Source: Rhabditophanes sp. KR3021
Taxonomy: Eukaryota; Nematoda; Chromadorea; Rhabditida; Alloionematidae
Length of the DNA: 64,000 nucleotides
Assembly (NCBI GenBank): GCA_963281155.1
Contig: CAUJLY010000001.1
Location: 2,604,001 to 2,668,000 of the forward strand
Direction of reading: 5' to 3'
The notes beneath the pieces were generated by a model. The model ran no database searches. It saw nothing but the letters and a program-made list of their open reading frames with translations, and was not told where the DNA came from. Positions 34,743-46,481 of this stretch are shown piece by piece. Both the position numbers and the translations under genes were made by a program. The number at the start of each line of letters is the position of its first letter. The stretch's first letter is position 1.

Positions 34743-36027
34743 ATGTCTGCGCAGTATAATACTAACATTGAACTTCAGCAAACTTCAATTGCCTACCAGC
34801 ATTGTGGTGCTGAATCTGAGCGTGAATTAGTTTTGAAAACTATTTATCAACCTATTTATTGGTTGGTACGTTTATTCGGAATACTAGATATTAAGAAAAA
34901 TGATCCGAAAGTCGGGAAAAAATTGAAGCCCATAAATTGTTTATTTTTTGTAATTTTTGTTATTCCGATAATGGCATCTGGCATTTATATTGGTTATACT
35001 GGTAAAGATTATAAGGTAAGGAAGGCTTTTTCCAATTTAAAATATATCACATTTTCAGGAGTTTACTTTATTATGGGCACAACAAATGGCCTATAGCACG
35101 TACAAATTAAATGGGGTTATTGGAGTAGTAATGTATTTCGGATTGGCTCAACTCGAATTCTTCTCAACATTTATTGAAATGATAATTGATTACAAAAAGA
35201 TTGACAATAAAAACTTTGATTTCTCCCTAAAATGTAAGAAGGTAGATTTGTTCAAATTAGTTGTCTTGGCAATTGCTTACATCGCAATAGCAGGTATAAA
35301 TTCTACCATCAATTTTGTTCATTACGATGAAAACTTATTAAAGCATGAATTATTCAAGACGTCAATCTTCGGCAAAAAATACTGTTATGTAATTGATATT
35401 GTTATTATGATAATGGCACATTGCATAGCAATGCTTTTCATTTCTCTATTTTTGTTAACCTATTGGGCCGTTCAAAATATTTCCACAAACTTTACTGAAA
35501 CTACCCAAAAACTGGTGAAAGCCGACTCTCAAATGCAATTACAAGAGAATCTTAACACAATAGCGTTAAAAAACACGAAACTCATCGCTATGTTCAACTA
35601 TGTAACAAAAAATCTTGAAAACTTTACAAACACTTTCGTTATGAATTCCATAATTATTATCATAATGTCCTGCACAATGTTAAGTTTATACAATAAAGAA
35701 GAGCCAAATCAGCTAATGAAAGCAGAAGCATTTCTTCAAATCATTTCCAGTATAATGCTAGGAATGTTCTTGTTAAAATCAATTGCATTAACACATGCAA
35801 ATTTCAATTTGGATGTCAATTCAATTCTTTATTCTGAACAAATTTGGTTTCCTTATTCACAACAACTTCATTCGACAGCCAATTCGATTATCTTAAGAAT
35901 TAATGCAGCATCCTATACTAGCAAAATAGTTAGTATAATTCCAGCTAATGAAAGTATCGTTCCTGCAATTGTTCTTCTAACCTTGGCTTTGTCAATGATT
36001 ATTTCTCAAATATCCAGTTTAATTTAG
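34743..36027 (+). CDS. gustatory-receptor-like multi-pass protein, 413 aa
   Basis: Two exons: 34743-35015 and 35059-36027 (GTAAGG...TTTCAG, phase 0). An N-terminal cytosolic part of about 60 residues (MSAQYNTNIELQQTS...) is followed by seven or so hydrophobic segments. A long intracellular loop, QNISTNFTETTQKLVKADSQ with LNTIALKNTKLIAMFNYV, precedes TM6. The long N-terminus and helical loop before TM6 resemble insect-type gustatory receptors and the nematode GUR/LITE-1/EGL-47 group rather than serpentine GPCRs. The classical C-terminal TYhhhhhQF motif is not seen (TLALSMIISQISSLI instead), so the family is tentative. Intact. Confidence 0.65.
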
Positions 36028-36392
36028 TTCATTATTTCGATGATTCATTCACAATATTTTTGTATTTTAAAGGAGATTAAAAGTGTAATAAAAGAATTAA
36101 TTTTGATGTGGGCGATATGACTCGACAGTTATTTATTTTAACTACCGACTATATCTTTTCAATTGAAAAGTTAATGATGGAAAATATATCATATTAAATA
36201 ATAATTTTATATGAGTCACTTGATACATTTTAAAGAATGAATTAACCACAATGTTTGACAACAAAAATTCATTTGTAGTTCACAATTAAATTATAAGAAA
36301 ACAGAAAACGTATTTTGAAAAAGAAATGAACCGTGCAATGATTGGCTTTTACAAAGTCAAACGGCAATATATTAAAGTTTATATACGAAACT
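36028..36392. other. intergenic, presumed promoter of coiled-coil gene
   Basis: AT-rich, no coding frame. Confidence 0.4.
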
Positions 36393-38475
36393 ATGAATGA
36401 ACCTACCGACCAATTTTTGTCTAAAACTTTATTATTGCTAAAAATATTGGAAGCAGAAAATGTTAACAATATTGGGATTGAAGATGAAGAAGTTGAAACG
36501 TATATTATTAAGGTAAACTAATAAGACCATATTAACTTCATTTTTTCAGATAAATCAAAACATCCACAAATTAAGAGAAAAATGTAATAATATTATAGCT
36601 TTGGAAAATAAAAAAACGAATGAACTGGAAGCAAGGCAAAACATTGATGCAAATTTGGAAGAATTAAAGGATGAAAAACAAAGATTTGATAAATATTTAC
36701 TGTTAAAAGCTCGGCATTCTGAATTAGAAAACGATATTAGCAAATGTAAAAACGAATTGCAAAATAAATCTAGTGAACTGGAAGCAATTGAAAAAAATAA
36801 TAAACGAATAGTTAAAGAGATTGAAAATGAATATAATAGGGAAAATGATTTTGTTACTAAGTGTAAGTGTTAAAATGGTTTAGAACTAAAAAAATAAACA
36901 TTTCAAATTTAGCTTTCCAACAAACTAAGGAAATTCAAGTTTTAGAAGGGCAAATAACGGAGATCGAAAAGGTAGAATATCAATTGACTAAATCTATTTC
37001 CACTGATAAGAAAACCGTTGATGAAATGGAGCAATACCTTAGAAACTCTATGCTATTACTGTTAAAATGTCAGCGTGCACATGAACATTTTATGACTGGC
37101 AAAACCACAGATCACTCGCTCTTGCTAAGGGAATTGGAAAAAGAAATGAAAAATTTGAAGGAATATCGAACAAACTTTAATTTTGATGATGAACTCATTA
37201 GTCAAGAAGAAGTTTCAAGCAACTATAAATGTAATCAGGACGAAATAGAAACAATAAATAGAGAAATACTAAACCAAGATAATGAAACTAAAAACCTAAA
37301 CAATGAAATGGCTCAAATTGAAAGTGAGTATTTTGAGGATCAGAAGAAAGTAAGTTAAACAATAGGCAAAAAGTTAGTTATTGACATAATTTAAGTTGCT
37401 CCAAAAAACATTACATCTTGAAGAAACCAAATCTAAATGCAAAATGTACGAAATGAGAAATAATTATAATGAACAGTTAAGATTAATTGAAGCCATTTTA
37501 CCGTAAGTATATTTAATGCTAAATTCGTACTAATATTTTAGTAAACCAACGATATATCAAAAATATCAAAAACAAATTCAAGATTCTCTTCCAACAATTC
37601 ACACAAACGACGGATCAGACGAATCCAATTTTAAAACCCTCCTTGAAAACAAAGAAAAGTCACTGAATCTAATAATGCAAAAAATCGCTATAGACGAGGA
37701 AGAAATTGAAAATATGCGATCGTCCATTAAAGATCAATCTGAATTAAGACTAGCTAAATTACTCTCTGAGAATGATGAATCCTTTGTGCAATTTGCTAAT
37801 GAGCTTTATAAACAACAAAAGAGTAAAACGCTTAGTCAAAATAATGATATTTTTCAAAAAAGATTTAATTTGCTAAAGTCATTATTCAGTGATGGAGTGA
37901 AGTTGATGCAAGATGAAAAATTACTTTATAAAGATAGTATAAGTGGTTATAGCAATTTGATTTCCGATGTTCAAAATAGCTTAAAGAACATCAAGGACCA
38001 AATAAATAAGAAGGAAAAGATTATAAATGAAATTATTTCAAACCAAAAAGCAGTTGTAGAAGATGACAAGAATTTGGAGGAAAAAATGTATCAGGATAAA
38101 TTGAAAAATTACAATACTGAATATGCCGAGTATTTAAGAATACAAGCAGAATTGCTAAAAGTAGTAGCTGAAAATGAAAGATTAGTAAAAGAAAAGAATG
38201 ATTGGAATGCAGAGCTGATTCAAGTTAAAGTGGATAAAAACAATCTAAATAACAAATTAGCTGTAGCCAGTAAATTGAAAGAACAAGAAAAATTAAGGAA
38301 AAAAACAACTAAAAAATTACAAAGCGAGAATGATCAAATTGAGCGTGAAATAATGTTACTAGAAGAAGAAATAAAACAAAAAAGTTCCCTGATTCAAGCT
38401 TTTCAAAAGTCAAACGCAAAATTAAAAGCTGAATTAAAAAGCCTTGACTATGACACGAGCTTCAGTATTAACTGA
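36393..38475 (+). CDS. long coiled-coil protein, 636 aa
   Basis: Five exons joined in consistent phase: 36393-36512, 36550-36862, 36913-37349, 37396-37502 and 37542-38475. The short first part (MNEPTDQFLSKTLLLLKILE) is followed by nearly continuous heptad-type coiled coil, very rich in Lys, Glu, Asn and Gln (for example KKTNELEARQNIDANLEEL, EQEKLRKKTTKKLQSENDQI). A break around residues 325-345 is Pro/Thr-rich (SLPTIHTNDGSDESN). No head or tail domain, CH domain or membrane segment. It could be a kinetochore, centrosomal, intraflagellar or synaptonemal component, and coiled-coil composition alone cannot decide. Exon joins are well supported. Confidence 0.75.
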
Positions 38476-40178
38476 TATTTAATTGTCTTTGTTAATACTC
38501 TTTATCCATATTCTTACAGCAACTTTAAAACACCAAGACAATAAATAAAATACACTTTATAGCGACCCCTTCCTATAAAAGGTTAGCAACATGTTAATGA
38601 CTTGTCCTTTTAGTCATTATTTTAGATATCCCATTGACTTTATTTTCAAATTATACATTCGAATTATGCTTATTCAGGTTGAAACATATAATTATATACT
38701 TGACTTCATAACTCACACACATCTTCCTTTTTATCATAAAATATTATATAGTATTAATCCTTCTATACGCGATTTGACATCTATTGTTTAAACGGAAGTT
38801 ACTAAAGACGTCACTCTTTCCCTTGTCGCACATCAAAATAATAAACAATGTATACTTTAAAAAAGATTTAATGATAATAAACAAATTGTCCTTATTTTAG
38901 CTTTTTAAATATGAAGTAAATCAAAAAAAGATAATCACTCAATTATTATCTAAAACATTTAGTTTGATATCTATTTGTTTAAAGCAATTTGCTTATAATA
39001 GATAGTCGTTTATAAACCGTTTATCGCCTCAATTATCAAATCTTCGTGTGCGCATACTTTATAACTTGAAAATCATTCCATCTGTCTTGACTTCTTTCTT
39101 AAACGATAGGCCATTGGCAATGTATATTAGAGTAAGCTCAAGTTCCACTTTAAACAGAAGCCAATAATGGTTTTTGGTAAGTTGAAATGTATATAAGACT
39201 TAATGGTTTGAAACAAATTTTTGAGGATATTTATAAAATGTTAGCTTAATAATATTTAAGAGCTTTAAAATTTAATTTGCCCAATTTAATTCTTTTACCA
39301 CGTTAAAATATTTTGTTTGATGGAGTAATAAAATAAACAGTAATAGTCAATTTAATGAGGCTTGTTTTTGATTAGAAAATTATATACATATTTAATATAC
39401 CAAATAAAGCCAATTTCTTAATAATTAGAGTGAATGGATGGAGAATAAATAAAATGAAATGTTTATGTCCCAAAAAACATATGTATATTTTAAATAAATT
39501 TCAAAAAGTGGCATCGTTAAGGGCCATATTTCATTTTGAATCTGTAAACCCTACCAATCTCTTAATTTATTGTTCCAGTACCACCAACTTATTTAAAGTC
39601 ATGATTTTAAAAAGTATGAGAAACAAACCAAGACTGTTGCTATGACAAATGTCAATCACCATTTGGGAATTATTATATTTATAATATTATGAAGATTTAT
39701 TTGAATGTATAAAATACATATAAATAGGCAAAAAATATTTTATATGTAACTTTGAACGCGTTTTTTGTTTTCCAAAAGACTGTCATATTCTTGAGCTTGT
39801 TTCACTTCTTTTTTTGAAGATATACATTTTTTATATATAGATAAATATATTATTTTAACAACAATATTCAAGTGAAGTGACAAGAGTTTGCCTGTTCTTT
39901 TTGAGAATAACATTTAAATAAAGACTTTCTTTTATTATGACCATAAGATTATTGTCTCAATTTTTAAATGTTGTCTAGATGTTTAACTTTTTGACAAAAC
40001 TTATTTTGACCTGCTTCTGTAACTTATTTCCAGAATAAATAATCATTTTCAAATTACCCTAATTTGATAAAGCAAATAATAAAGCTATAAATATATTAAA
40101 AAGATGAATTTTTTGAGTTCTTTTTTCATTTGCCAAAAAACATAAATTTTAATAACCATTTTTTAGATTAATATTAAA
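38476..40178. other. gene-poor gap
   Basis: About 1.7 kb. Small frames only. 5' exons of the EGF protein (which lacks a visible signal peptide) could hide here. Confidence 0.4.
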
Positions 40179-41387
40179 ATGCTACAAAATCCCATTTCTA
40201 ACATTTTGAACACTGGAGTATCCTCAAAAGTGGTTTATGGTAACTTTAATCATTTTACTAATTAAAAAACACTCAAATCTTCAGTCGGCAAAGCGTGTGA
40301 TTCATATCCCTGCTGGAACAACGGAATTTGCCTACCCACAGACACCATCAACGGATATACGTGTGTTTGCAATGAATTTTATAATGGAGTACATTGTGAA
40401 AACAAAGTAAGTGCAACTTTTTTGACAAAAGACCATTTACACTATAATCAGAATATTTTTTTGGTAATTTAATAAGTGTTATTTTAGATTATAAAAAGCA
40501 AAATTAATGATTGTGTCGGGTATAAAGATAGAGCGGATTGCGTGTGGAGACATTTATTTGACAAAGCCTTAAATTCAGGTAATTCCGATAATAAAGTTAT
40601 TTTAATAACTACTCTAAATATGATATTATCCAATCAAATAAGATTAATGTCTCACTTTTATATATTTAAAGATAACGTTAAAATTTGTAAAATAAATCCA
40701 TGTCTTAATGGAGGCAAATGCATTACCCTCAACAACAATCAAACGCAATGTTTGTGCTCAGTAAAATTTATTGGTGGCTTGTGCGAAGGTACGTTCAAAA
40801 TAATTTACTTTAAATACATTTGTCATATTGCATGCAAAGTAAATTGAGTGTGTAGTCTGGAGTATATTTTTTAATAATTCATGCATTTTTTAGAGGCGAT
40901 ACCAATTTTTACATCAGCAATGTCAGAAGATAATTGGAATTCACTTAAAATATTTATTGCTTTATCAGTCATATTTGTTTTGGTCCTTTCAATCTTGGTA
41001 TTTTGTTATTCAGGATCATATAGTTGTTACTTATTCATGCCCAGTACAAATTATAGATACAGGAGGTGGGAAATTCCTGTAGATGTGTCTGAGGGAATTG
41101 TGGATAAGAGTGATGATGAGATTGATGATATCAGATTAATCGAAATGGAAAAGAAGATGAAAAGGAGGATGGGTGATTGTGATGAGACGAGTGAGGAATC
41201 AAATGAGCTCGATAGGTGTTCTTCATTCTGTACAAGTAAGCAGCCACGAGTAAATGAAGGTCCTAAGTCAAGGAATGAGGAATTTGAAATGAAATTAAAA
41301 TCGTTGCGTTTATCGAGAACGCAAGATACTTTGGTTAGTTATGAAGCATTAAATGTAAACGAAGAGGATGAGTATGGATCAGATTAA
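40179..41387 (+). CDS. two-EGF single-pass membrane protein, 325 aa (5' end uncertain)
   Basis: Four exons: 40179-40239, 40285-40406, 40488-40788 and 40894-41387, in consistent phase. EGF 1 spans CDSYPCWNNGICLP...YTCVC...GVHCE, with all six Cys. EGF 2 is CKINPCLNGGKCITL...CLCSVKFIGGLCE. A Cys-containing linker (NDCVGYKDRADCVW) lies between. The transmembrane segment is LKIFIALSVIFVLVLSILVF, followed by an acidic/basic cytosolic tail of about 130 residues ending DEYGSD. No signal peptide is present at the chosen ATG. An acceptor-like TTTTTTAG sits just before it, so either upstream exons exist or it is a trans-splice site. Cell-surface adhesion or signalling protein by architecture. Confidence 0.75.
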
Positions 41388-41848
41388 ATCTGAAAATTGT
41401 CTTATATTATTTTATTGCTATGTTAATTTTGCACAATAAACGAGTTAAATAAATCTTTAAATTGAAAAGTTCATTAGGAATAAGACACATATGTTTTAAC
41501 ACTGATATGTAAGTATATTATCATTCAATTCGAAATATTCATTTTATGGTTATTTTTTTATTTGCGTTTAAAATTTGATTACAATAGTGAAGAGGAAGAA
41601 TTACACTCTTTTTGCAAAAACTTATAGCAATTTGAAGAAGACTTGGTTAAATCTGCTATTTTATTCATTATTATAGAGTAAAAAACAAAATTAATCATTT
41701 TATTGCTTATAAATAATTTAAACTTGACAAAGCCACCAACAAATGGGACAAATACCAAAAGCTTCCGGGTATTACTTTAAATGTCGGCAAAAATGATTTT
41801 AAGTAACACACAAAATAAAGCTGATATTTTCTATAAAGGGAGGTAAGT
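41388..41848. other. convergent 3' region
   Basis: No gene; AATAAA signals after the EGF gene stop. Confidence 0.4.
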
Positions 41849-42978
41849 CTAAACACAACCACTGATTCCCCAGTCTGATACGTGGTGATTAAAATAAAAA
41901 TCATGATCGTCCCAGTTGAGCTTGAAGGGATCGTTCTTGTTACTACATTCGGTGTTGTCGTCATTTTCATCACAAACTGTATATGAGCTTCCAGCAACCA
42001 TATCTTTTGGATAATATACTTCTACTTTGTGGTGGTCATAGCCAAATAGATTATGAAATGGCAAATGGGGAACCAAGTCAAAGCTAAAAAACATAATTTG
42101 TAATAATCACATGTTTTCAACTTACCTATGTATGAGACGATAACTAACTCCCACAAGCTTATCGAACGCGGCAACATACTTGGCATCACCTGGAATTATT
42201 ATGGGTAATTATTTTTGCCTGTAGACTAATTTATTACTAACCAACTCGTGGTTCACCAAATGACACATATCGTATCTTATCGTAAGAAACATAACCTTCA
42301 CTGGAAATAGTTGCAGCAGCAATAGATCCTATAGCAGCTCCCAAACTATGCCCAGTTACATCAACAGTGTATTCAGGATGTTTATTTTTTAAAGTCAAGA
42401 AAGCATCTCTCATTCCCGAAGACCATAAGAGAGTAAATGCGTCATAGAAATATCTGCTGACTCCACCGGAAAAAAGGGAAATTTTTTTATCAAAGACAGT
42501 CTCGATAAATTCCATAGTGATCTCGAATTCACCACTCGAACCTCTGAAGGAGACGATAATAGATTTGAAATCGTGGTTTACAGCAACAAAACCGCCTAAA
42601 ATAGCAAAGAAAATCAACGTTAGGGCATAGACGTAAAATTGGGCTCTTACTGCAGTCATCCCCGTTAAAGAGATCGCATTGCTCTGTCACAATTACAGCA
42701 AGCTAAAATAGGAATACATCACGATTCTTCAAATTTAAAATACTTACAGATGCATTTTTATAAAGTTGCTTTATACATTTTTCAGGATGACTTGAGTAAG
42801 ATGCAGCTGCCTTAAATAACAAATTGACATTTATTCAATGTGATATTCTTACCATTGGCAAAACTCTGTCTCTGGCATAAGCTTCATCGTATACACTATT
42901 CTCTGATACAGACTTAAATAATGGTGATCCAGATACATACAGACTCGTCACAAAGACTAAACAAAAAATCTTCATCAT
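41849..42978 (-). CDS. secreted class-3 lipase, 297 aa
   Basis: Six exons: 42978-42853, 42810-42748, 42702-42651, 42595-42242, 42189-42126 and 42083-41849. All phases close, and introns are 37-56 bp. The signal peptide is MMKIFCLVFVTSLYVSGS. Lipase_3 features in order: AAASYSSHPEKC, CSGFVAVNHDFKSIIVSFRG, nucleophile elbow GHSLG (Ser about 164), FGEPRVGD, SFDLVPHLP (Asp about 222) and the NHH.SDWG end (His about 286-287). The catalytic triad is complete and there are Cys for disulfides. By family it hydrolyses acylglycerols, in nematodes often in the gut lumen. The promoter has a TATAAAAGG box and GATA-type sites nearby. A decayed relative lies just upstream at 43.5 kb. Confidence 0.93.
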
Positions 42979-43022
42979 TGTCAAAATATAATTAGATGAT
43001 TACTTATTATGGGTGCTAGTTG

Positions 43023-43054
43023 CCTTTTATATAATTTTTTAATATTGTGATAAG
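43023..43054 (-). promoter_or_regulatory. TATA box and GATA site before the lipase
   Basis: TATAAAAGG on the minus strand (43023-43031), about 50 bp before the ATG, with a GTGATAAGA sequence at about 43046-43054. TGATAA is the site used by intestinal GATA factors in nematodes; a gut role is inference. Confidence 0.45.
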
Positions 43055-43479
43055 ACTCTTGGTTCTTTCCTAATTAAGATAAAAGATAATTTTATGATCG
43101 TGAGCTTTACATTAAGATACGCAATTTTTTGTAAAATCAACTATTTTATTATTCATATATGATGTCAACTCTACATCTTCTTTGGTTAAATCATAATGAT
43201 AACTATATGTGTGAGTTTTGTTAACCAATTCCGTGTAATTTGTCATCAACTATTTAAACTTATATAGTTTTTGCTGAATTTTGAAAGTCTTATCAGTTTA
43301 GCACATTTTTTCCCAAATCAAGTAATATAAAAATATCAATATTGGAGAATACATTGGGCCATCCCTCTATCGTGAGAATGATCAAATAAACAATACACTA
43401 TACAATTATTTTATTTTTTAATGATTATAAGAATTAATTTCCAACACAACTGTCATCTCCATAATTTCACAAATATTTA

Positions 43480-43860
43480 AAGTATAAATAATGATCATTG
43501 ATGGATAAATCAATATGCCCATTGCTGCAATTCTTATTGTCGTCCGATTTATCACAAGCTTATATATAAATATTGAATAATAATATAACTTTTACCTTAA
43601 AAGGATCTCCAACTGCCATTTCATTGTCATAAAATACTTCAACTTTGTGATGTTCATAGCTCAATAATCCCAAATGAAGTGCAATAAATTTTCATTTGTT
43701 GTACATACCTATAAATAATTCTGTAACTTGTGCCAACATATTTATCAAAATCATCACCATATCCTAGAAAAGCATTTTTACATGATATTTTCAATTAAAT
43801 TGGCCAATGTTATCGTATCCCATTTTTCTGGTTTGTTTGGAAATGCACCGGAGCTATTAA
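43480..43860 (-). pseudogene. class-3 lipase relic (C-terminal part)
   Basis: Blocks homologous to the intact neighbour appear in order: GYGDDFDKYVGTSYRIIYR, LLSYEHHKVEVFYDNEMAVG, then CDKSDDNKNCSNGH and NDHYLYFK followed by a stop. The splice acceptor expected after the RIIYR donor is missing, the DLVPHLP catalytic Asp block is gone and the final NHH.SDWG His block is replaced by an early TGA. No GHSLG part is visible upstream. A dead tandem duplicate. Confidence 0.7.
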
Positions 43861-44305
43861 TTATCATATATTGAACTGAGATTATAACGATTTTTGTAAA
43901 CGGTTTTATTTTTATTACAAATCTTATATTTACATATAATCGAAAAGGGCGTACATAATGGAAATATTAAATGGAATATGTTCTTTTTAACAGTAAAAGC
44001 AACATTTAAATATGAGAATAAATTTCGCAAAAATCGTTGCTGCATAATATAATAAAATGCTACTTAAAACTTTTCTCAATGTATTATTTGGAAAACGATG
44101 TATGCGTTTTATACTGTTTATAAAACTGTTTAGCAATTTATATTTCATCAGCAATAAAATAATCTATTTTTTGCCCTTTTACTTGATTCAGGGCATTCTT
44201 AAAAATTCCAATGCTAATTAGTGTGTTTCAATTGAGTATGGCAAAACATTTTCGAATTCAATTGCAACTATGGCTAGGGCCCTGCTATTTAGAAGTTCGT
44301 AAAGC

Positions 44306-45181
44306 TTAACAAGATCTTTGAGAGGCATCTAATAAAAGTTCTTTGTTTCTTAAGTAATAGTTTGTTTCATTTTGGTATGAATTTTTAATTCGGTTGGTAT
44401 TTCCTTGTTCAATATAAAAAACAATGCCGTAAAACTTATATTCTTTCATATGTCCCTTTAAGGTTTGGACATTATTAATTTCATGAAGAAATATCAAATA
44501 GACATATTGCGAAGTTTCTTCCATGAAAAGGCTACTACTCCCAGATTTATTTTTTTGATACTCTCTGATGAGCATTTTTCTGTAATTTACGGATATAAAG
44601 ATTTTTAACATACTTGAGGATTGTAGCAAAAATTAAAGACAAGATGTCATTTAAATAACAATAATGAGAAACATCACTTTCATTAAATTCAGAACTTAAA
44701 CGTATAAATTCGTTAGCGGGATAGAGATGATTTTTGCCTAAGTTGTAATAACGTTTCTCGAAATTTGCAAAAATGAAATGACGATTTATTAACCACCTAT
44801 ATGATGATTAATAATGTTATTTAATACAAAATATCAGTTACGTACAATGGCATTTTAAAATCATTAGTCAGGCAAACTTGAGGATCAGAAGAGTAACTAG
44901 CAGCAAATGGTACCCTCTTGTTTCTAACAAATTCATCTGTCTAGCCATGAACTCAACGACGGAGTCAGTTTGGAATTTAGACACACCATTTTGAACAATA
45001 GAAATAAAGTCAAGTAAAGTAGCATCGCAAATAACCAACTCAATTTTGAATCATTTATCAGCTTCTGTTTAATTTGATTATTTTTACTGATAAGATCTTG
45101 TGTATAACAAAATGTTTGCTCTTTAATTGCTGAAGTATTCTGTTCAATTGATGAGTTTGATAAAAGAGTATATGATGACAT
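44306..45181 (-). pseudogene. uncharacterised minus-strand gene remnant with lipase-like segment
   Basis: The first open part starts at ATG 45181 (MSSYTLLSNSSIEQNTS...). Near 44960-44880 another frame reads FVRNKRVPFAASYSSDPQVC, very like the AAASYSSHPEKC stretch of the lipase at 42.8 kb. Further on, a roughly 80-codon frame (WLINRHFIFANFEKRYYNLG...) ends in TAA at an AAAAAAA run near 44565, and a 107-codon frame follows in another phase. The frames do not join into one protein by consensus introns. Probably a decayed lipase-family gene fused with unrecognised sequence; the catalytic elbow is not present. Confidence 0.35.
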
Positions 45182-45441
45182 TTCATGTGTTAAAGATCAA
45201 CCAAGGATTTGATCATTGAATAATATAATATCTAATTGCCAAAGCTGCCTTGGAATCTTTTATAATTTTTGACTGCCAATTTAAAAAACTTAACAACAAA
45301 GAATGAAAAAAATATTTATTGAATTTTAGTTCACAAAATATGTGCATGTGCAAAAATATATTTCCGAAATAGGCAATAATTTTGAAAAATATTGTTGACA
45401 ACAAGTTAGTAAATCTGATAAAACTTTCTATTCAAAAAAAG

Positions 45442-46481
45442 ATGGCAAATCTGTATATTTACCGTTTAAAACAAATTTTAAGCATTAAAAGTACAATTGT
45501 ATTATTTAGTGGAACTTTTTTAAATATTCTTTTATTTTACATTTGCTACAGCATTAAATGCAGAGAGTTTAAAGATTACAAAAGAGTGATTTATCTATTT
45601 GTTTTAACTGATCTTTTGTATAATGCTATCCAATTTATTAACAAAAATGTTGCCGAACATAAAAATGGATATTACATTTTCATCTCTCATGGTTTGATTA
45701 CTAATTTTGGGCAAGAAATTGTTTTAGTTTCTGTGATAGCAGAAACAAGAATTTGTATGATTGCATTAACTAATACTTTTATTGCTTTTTTGTATCGCTA
45801 CCTTTTAATAGTCAAGTAAGTTTAAATTGTAGTTTTGTACTTAGTTATAACGAAGTCTTTTATAGAAGGATTCGCCTAACAAAATTCAAATTTATTCTTT
45901 TGATATTATTCAATATCGCGTGGAATCTTACAGATATTATATGGTTGTACTCAGCTACATTTAATGGCTTGAACGAAGCATGTAGTCTCGTAGAATCATT
46001 TATGCCTATCGAATTCGCACTAGGTACTGATAACGCAACTCTTCCTTTTTTTCCAATAAAAGAAACAGAAGTCATAAATATTTTGGTTCTTTGTCACATT
46101 TTGCTGACATGCATAACAGTATTTCTTGGTATTACCATAATTTTAATGAAAATCCAAAGAAAATTTAAAGAAACTTCAAATTTCATCTCAAAAAACACAA
46201 AAAAGCTTCAAAAACAACTAACAGTGACAATGTGCATTCATTTTATGATGCCTATACTATTGTTTGCAATTCCAACAACTTTTATTCTAGGATGCATAAC
46301 ATTTGGAGTTGATCCTGACAAAAACGCATATGGACACATTATTTTTATGTTTATAATATGGCCAATTGTTTTAAATCCATTATGTACAATAATATTAATT
46401 GGACCGTGTTGCAAAATGTTTTGTTCAATTTTTCGACTTAACTGCTTTCGAAAAATAATGAGCCGCGAAATGTCGAATTAG
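45442..46481 (+). CDS. Str-superfamily-like serpentine chemoreceptor, 329 aa
   Basis: Two exons: 45442-45815 and 45866-46481 (GTAAGT...TATAG, phase 2). The first ATG gives MANLYIYRLKQIL; upstream frame begins with TTG and was rejected. Seven hydrophobic segments. Typical Str-superfamily features are FKDYKRVIYLFVLTDLLYN after TM1, SKNTKKLQKQLTVTMCIHF before TM6 (the T+KLQ+Q signature) and IIWPIVLNPLCTIILI in TM7 (the P..NP motif), then a Cys/Arg-rich tail. Intact. Predicted sensory GPCR. Confidence 0.82.
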
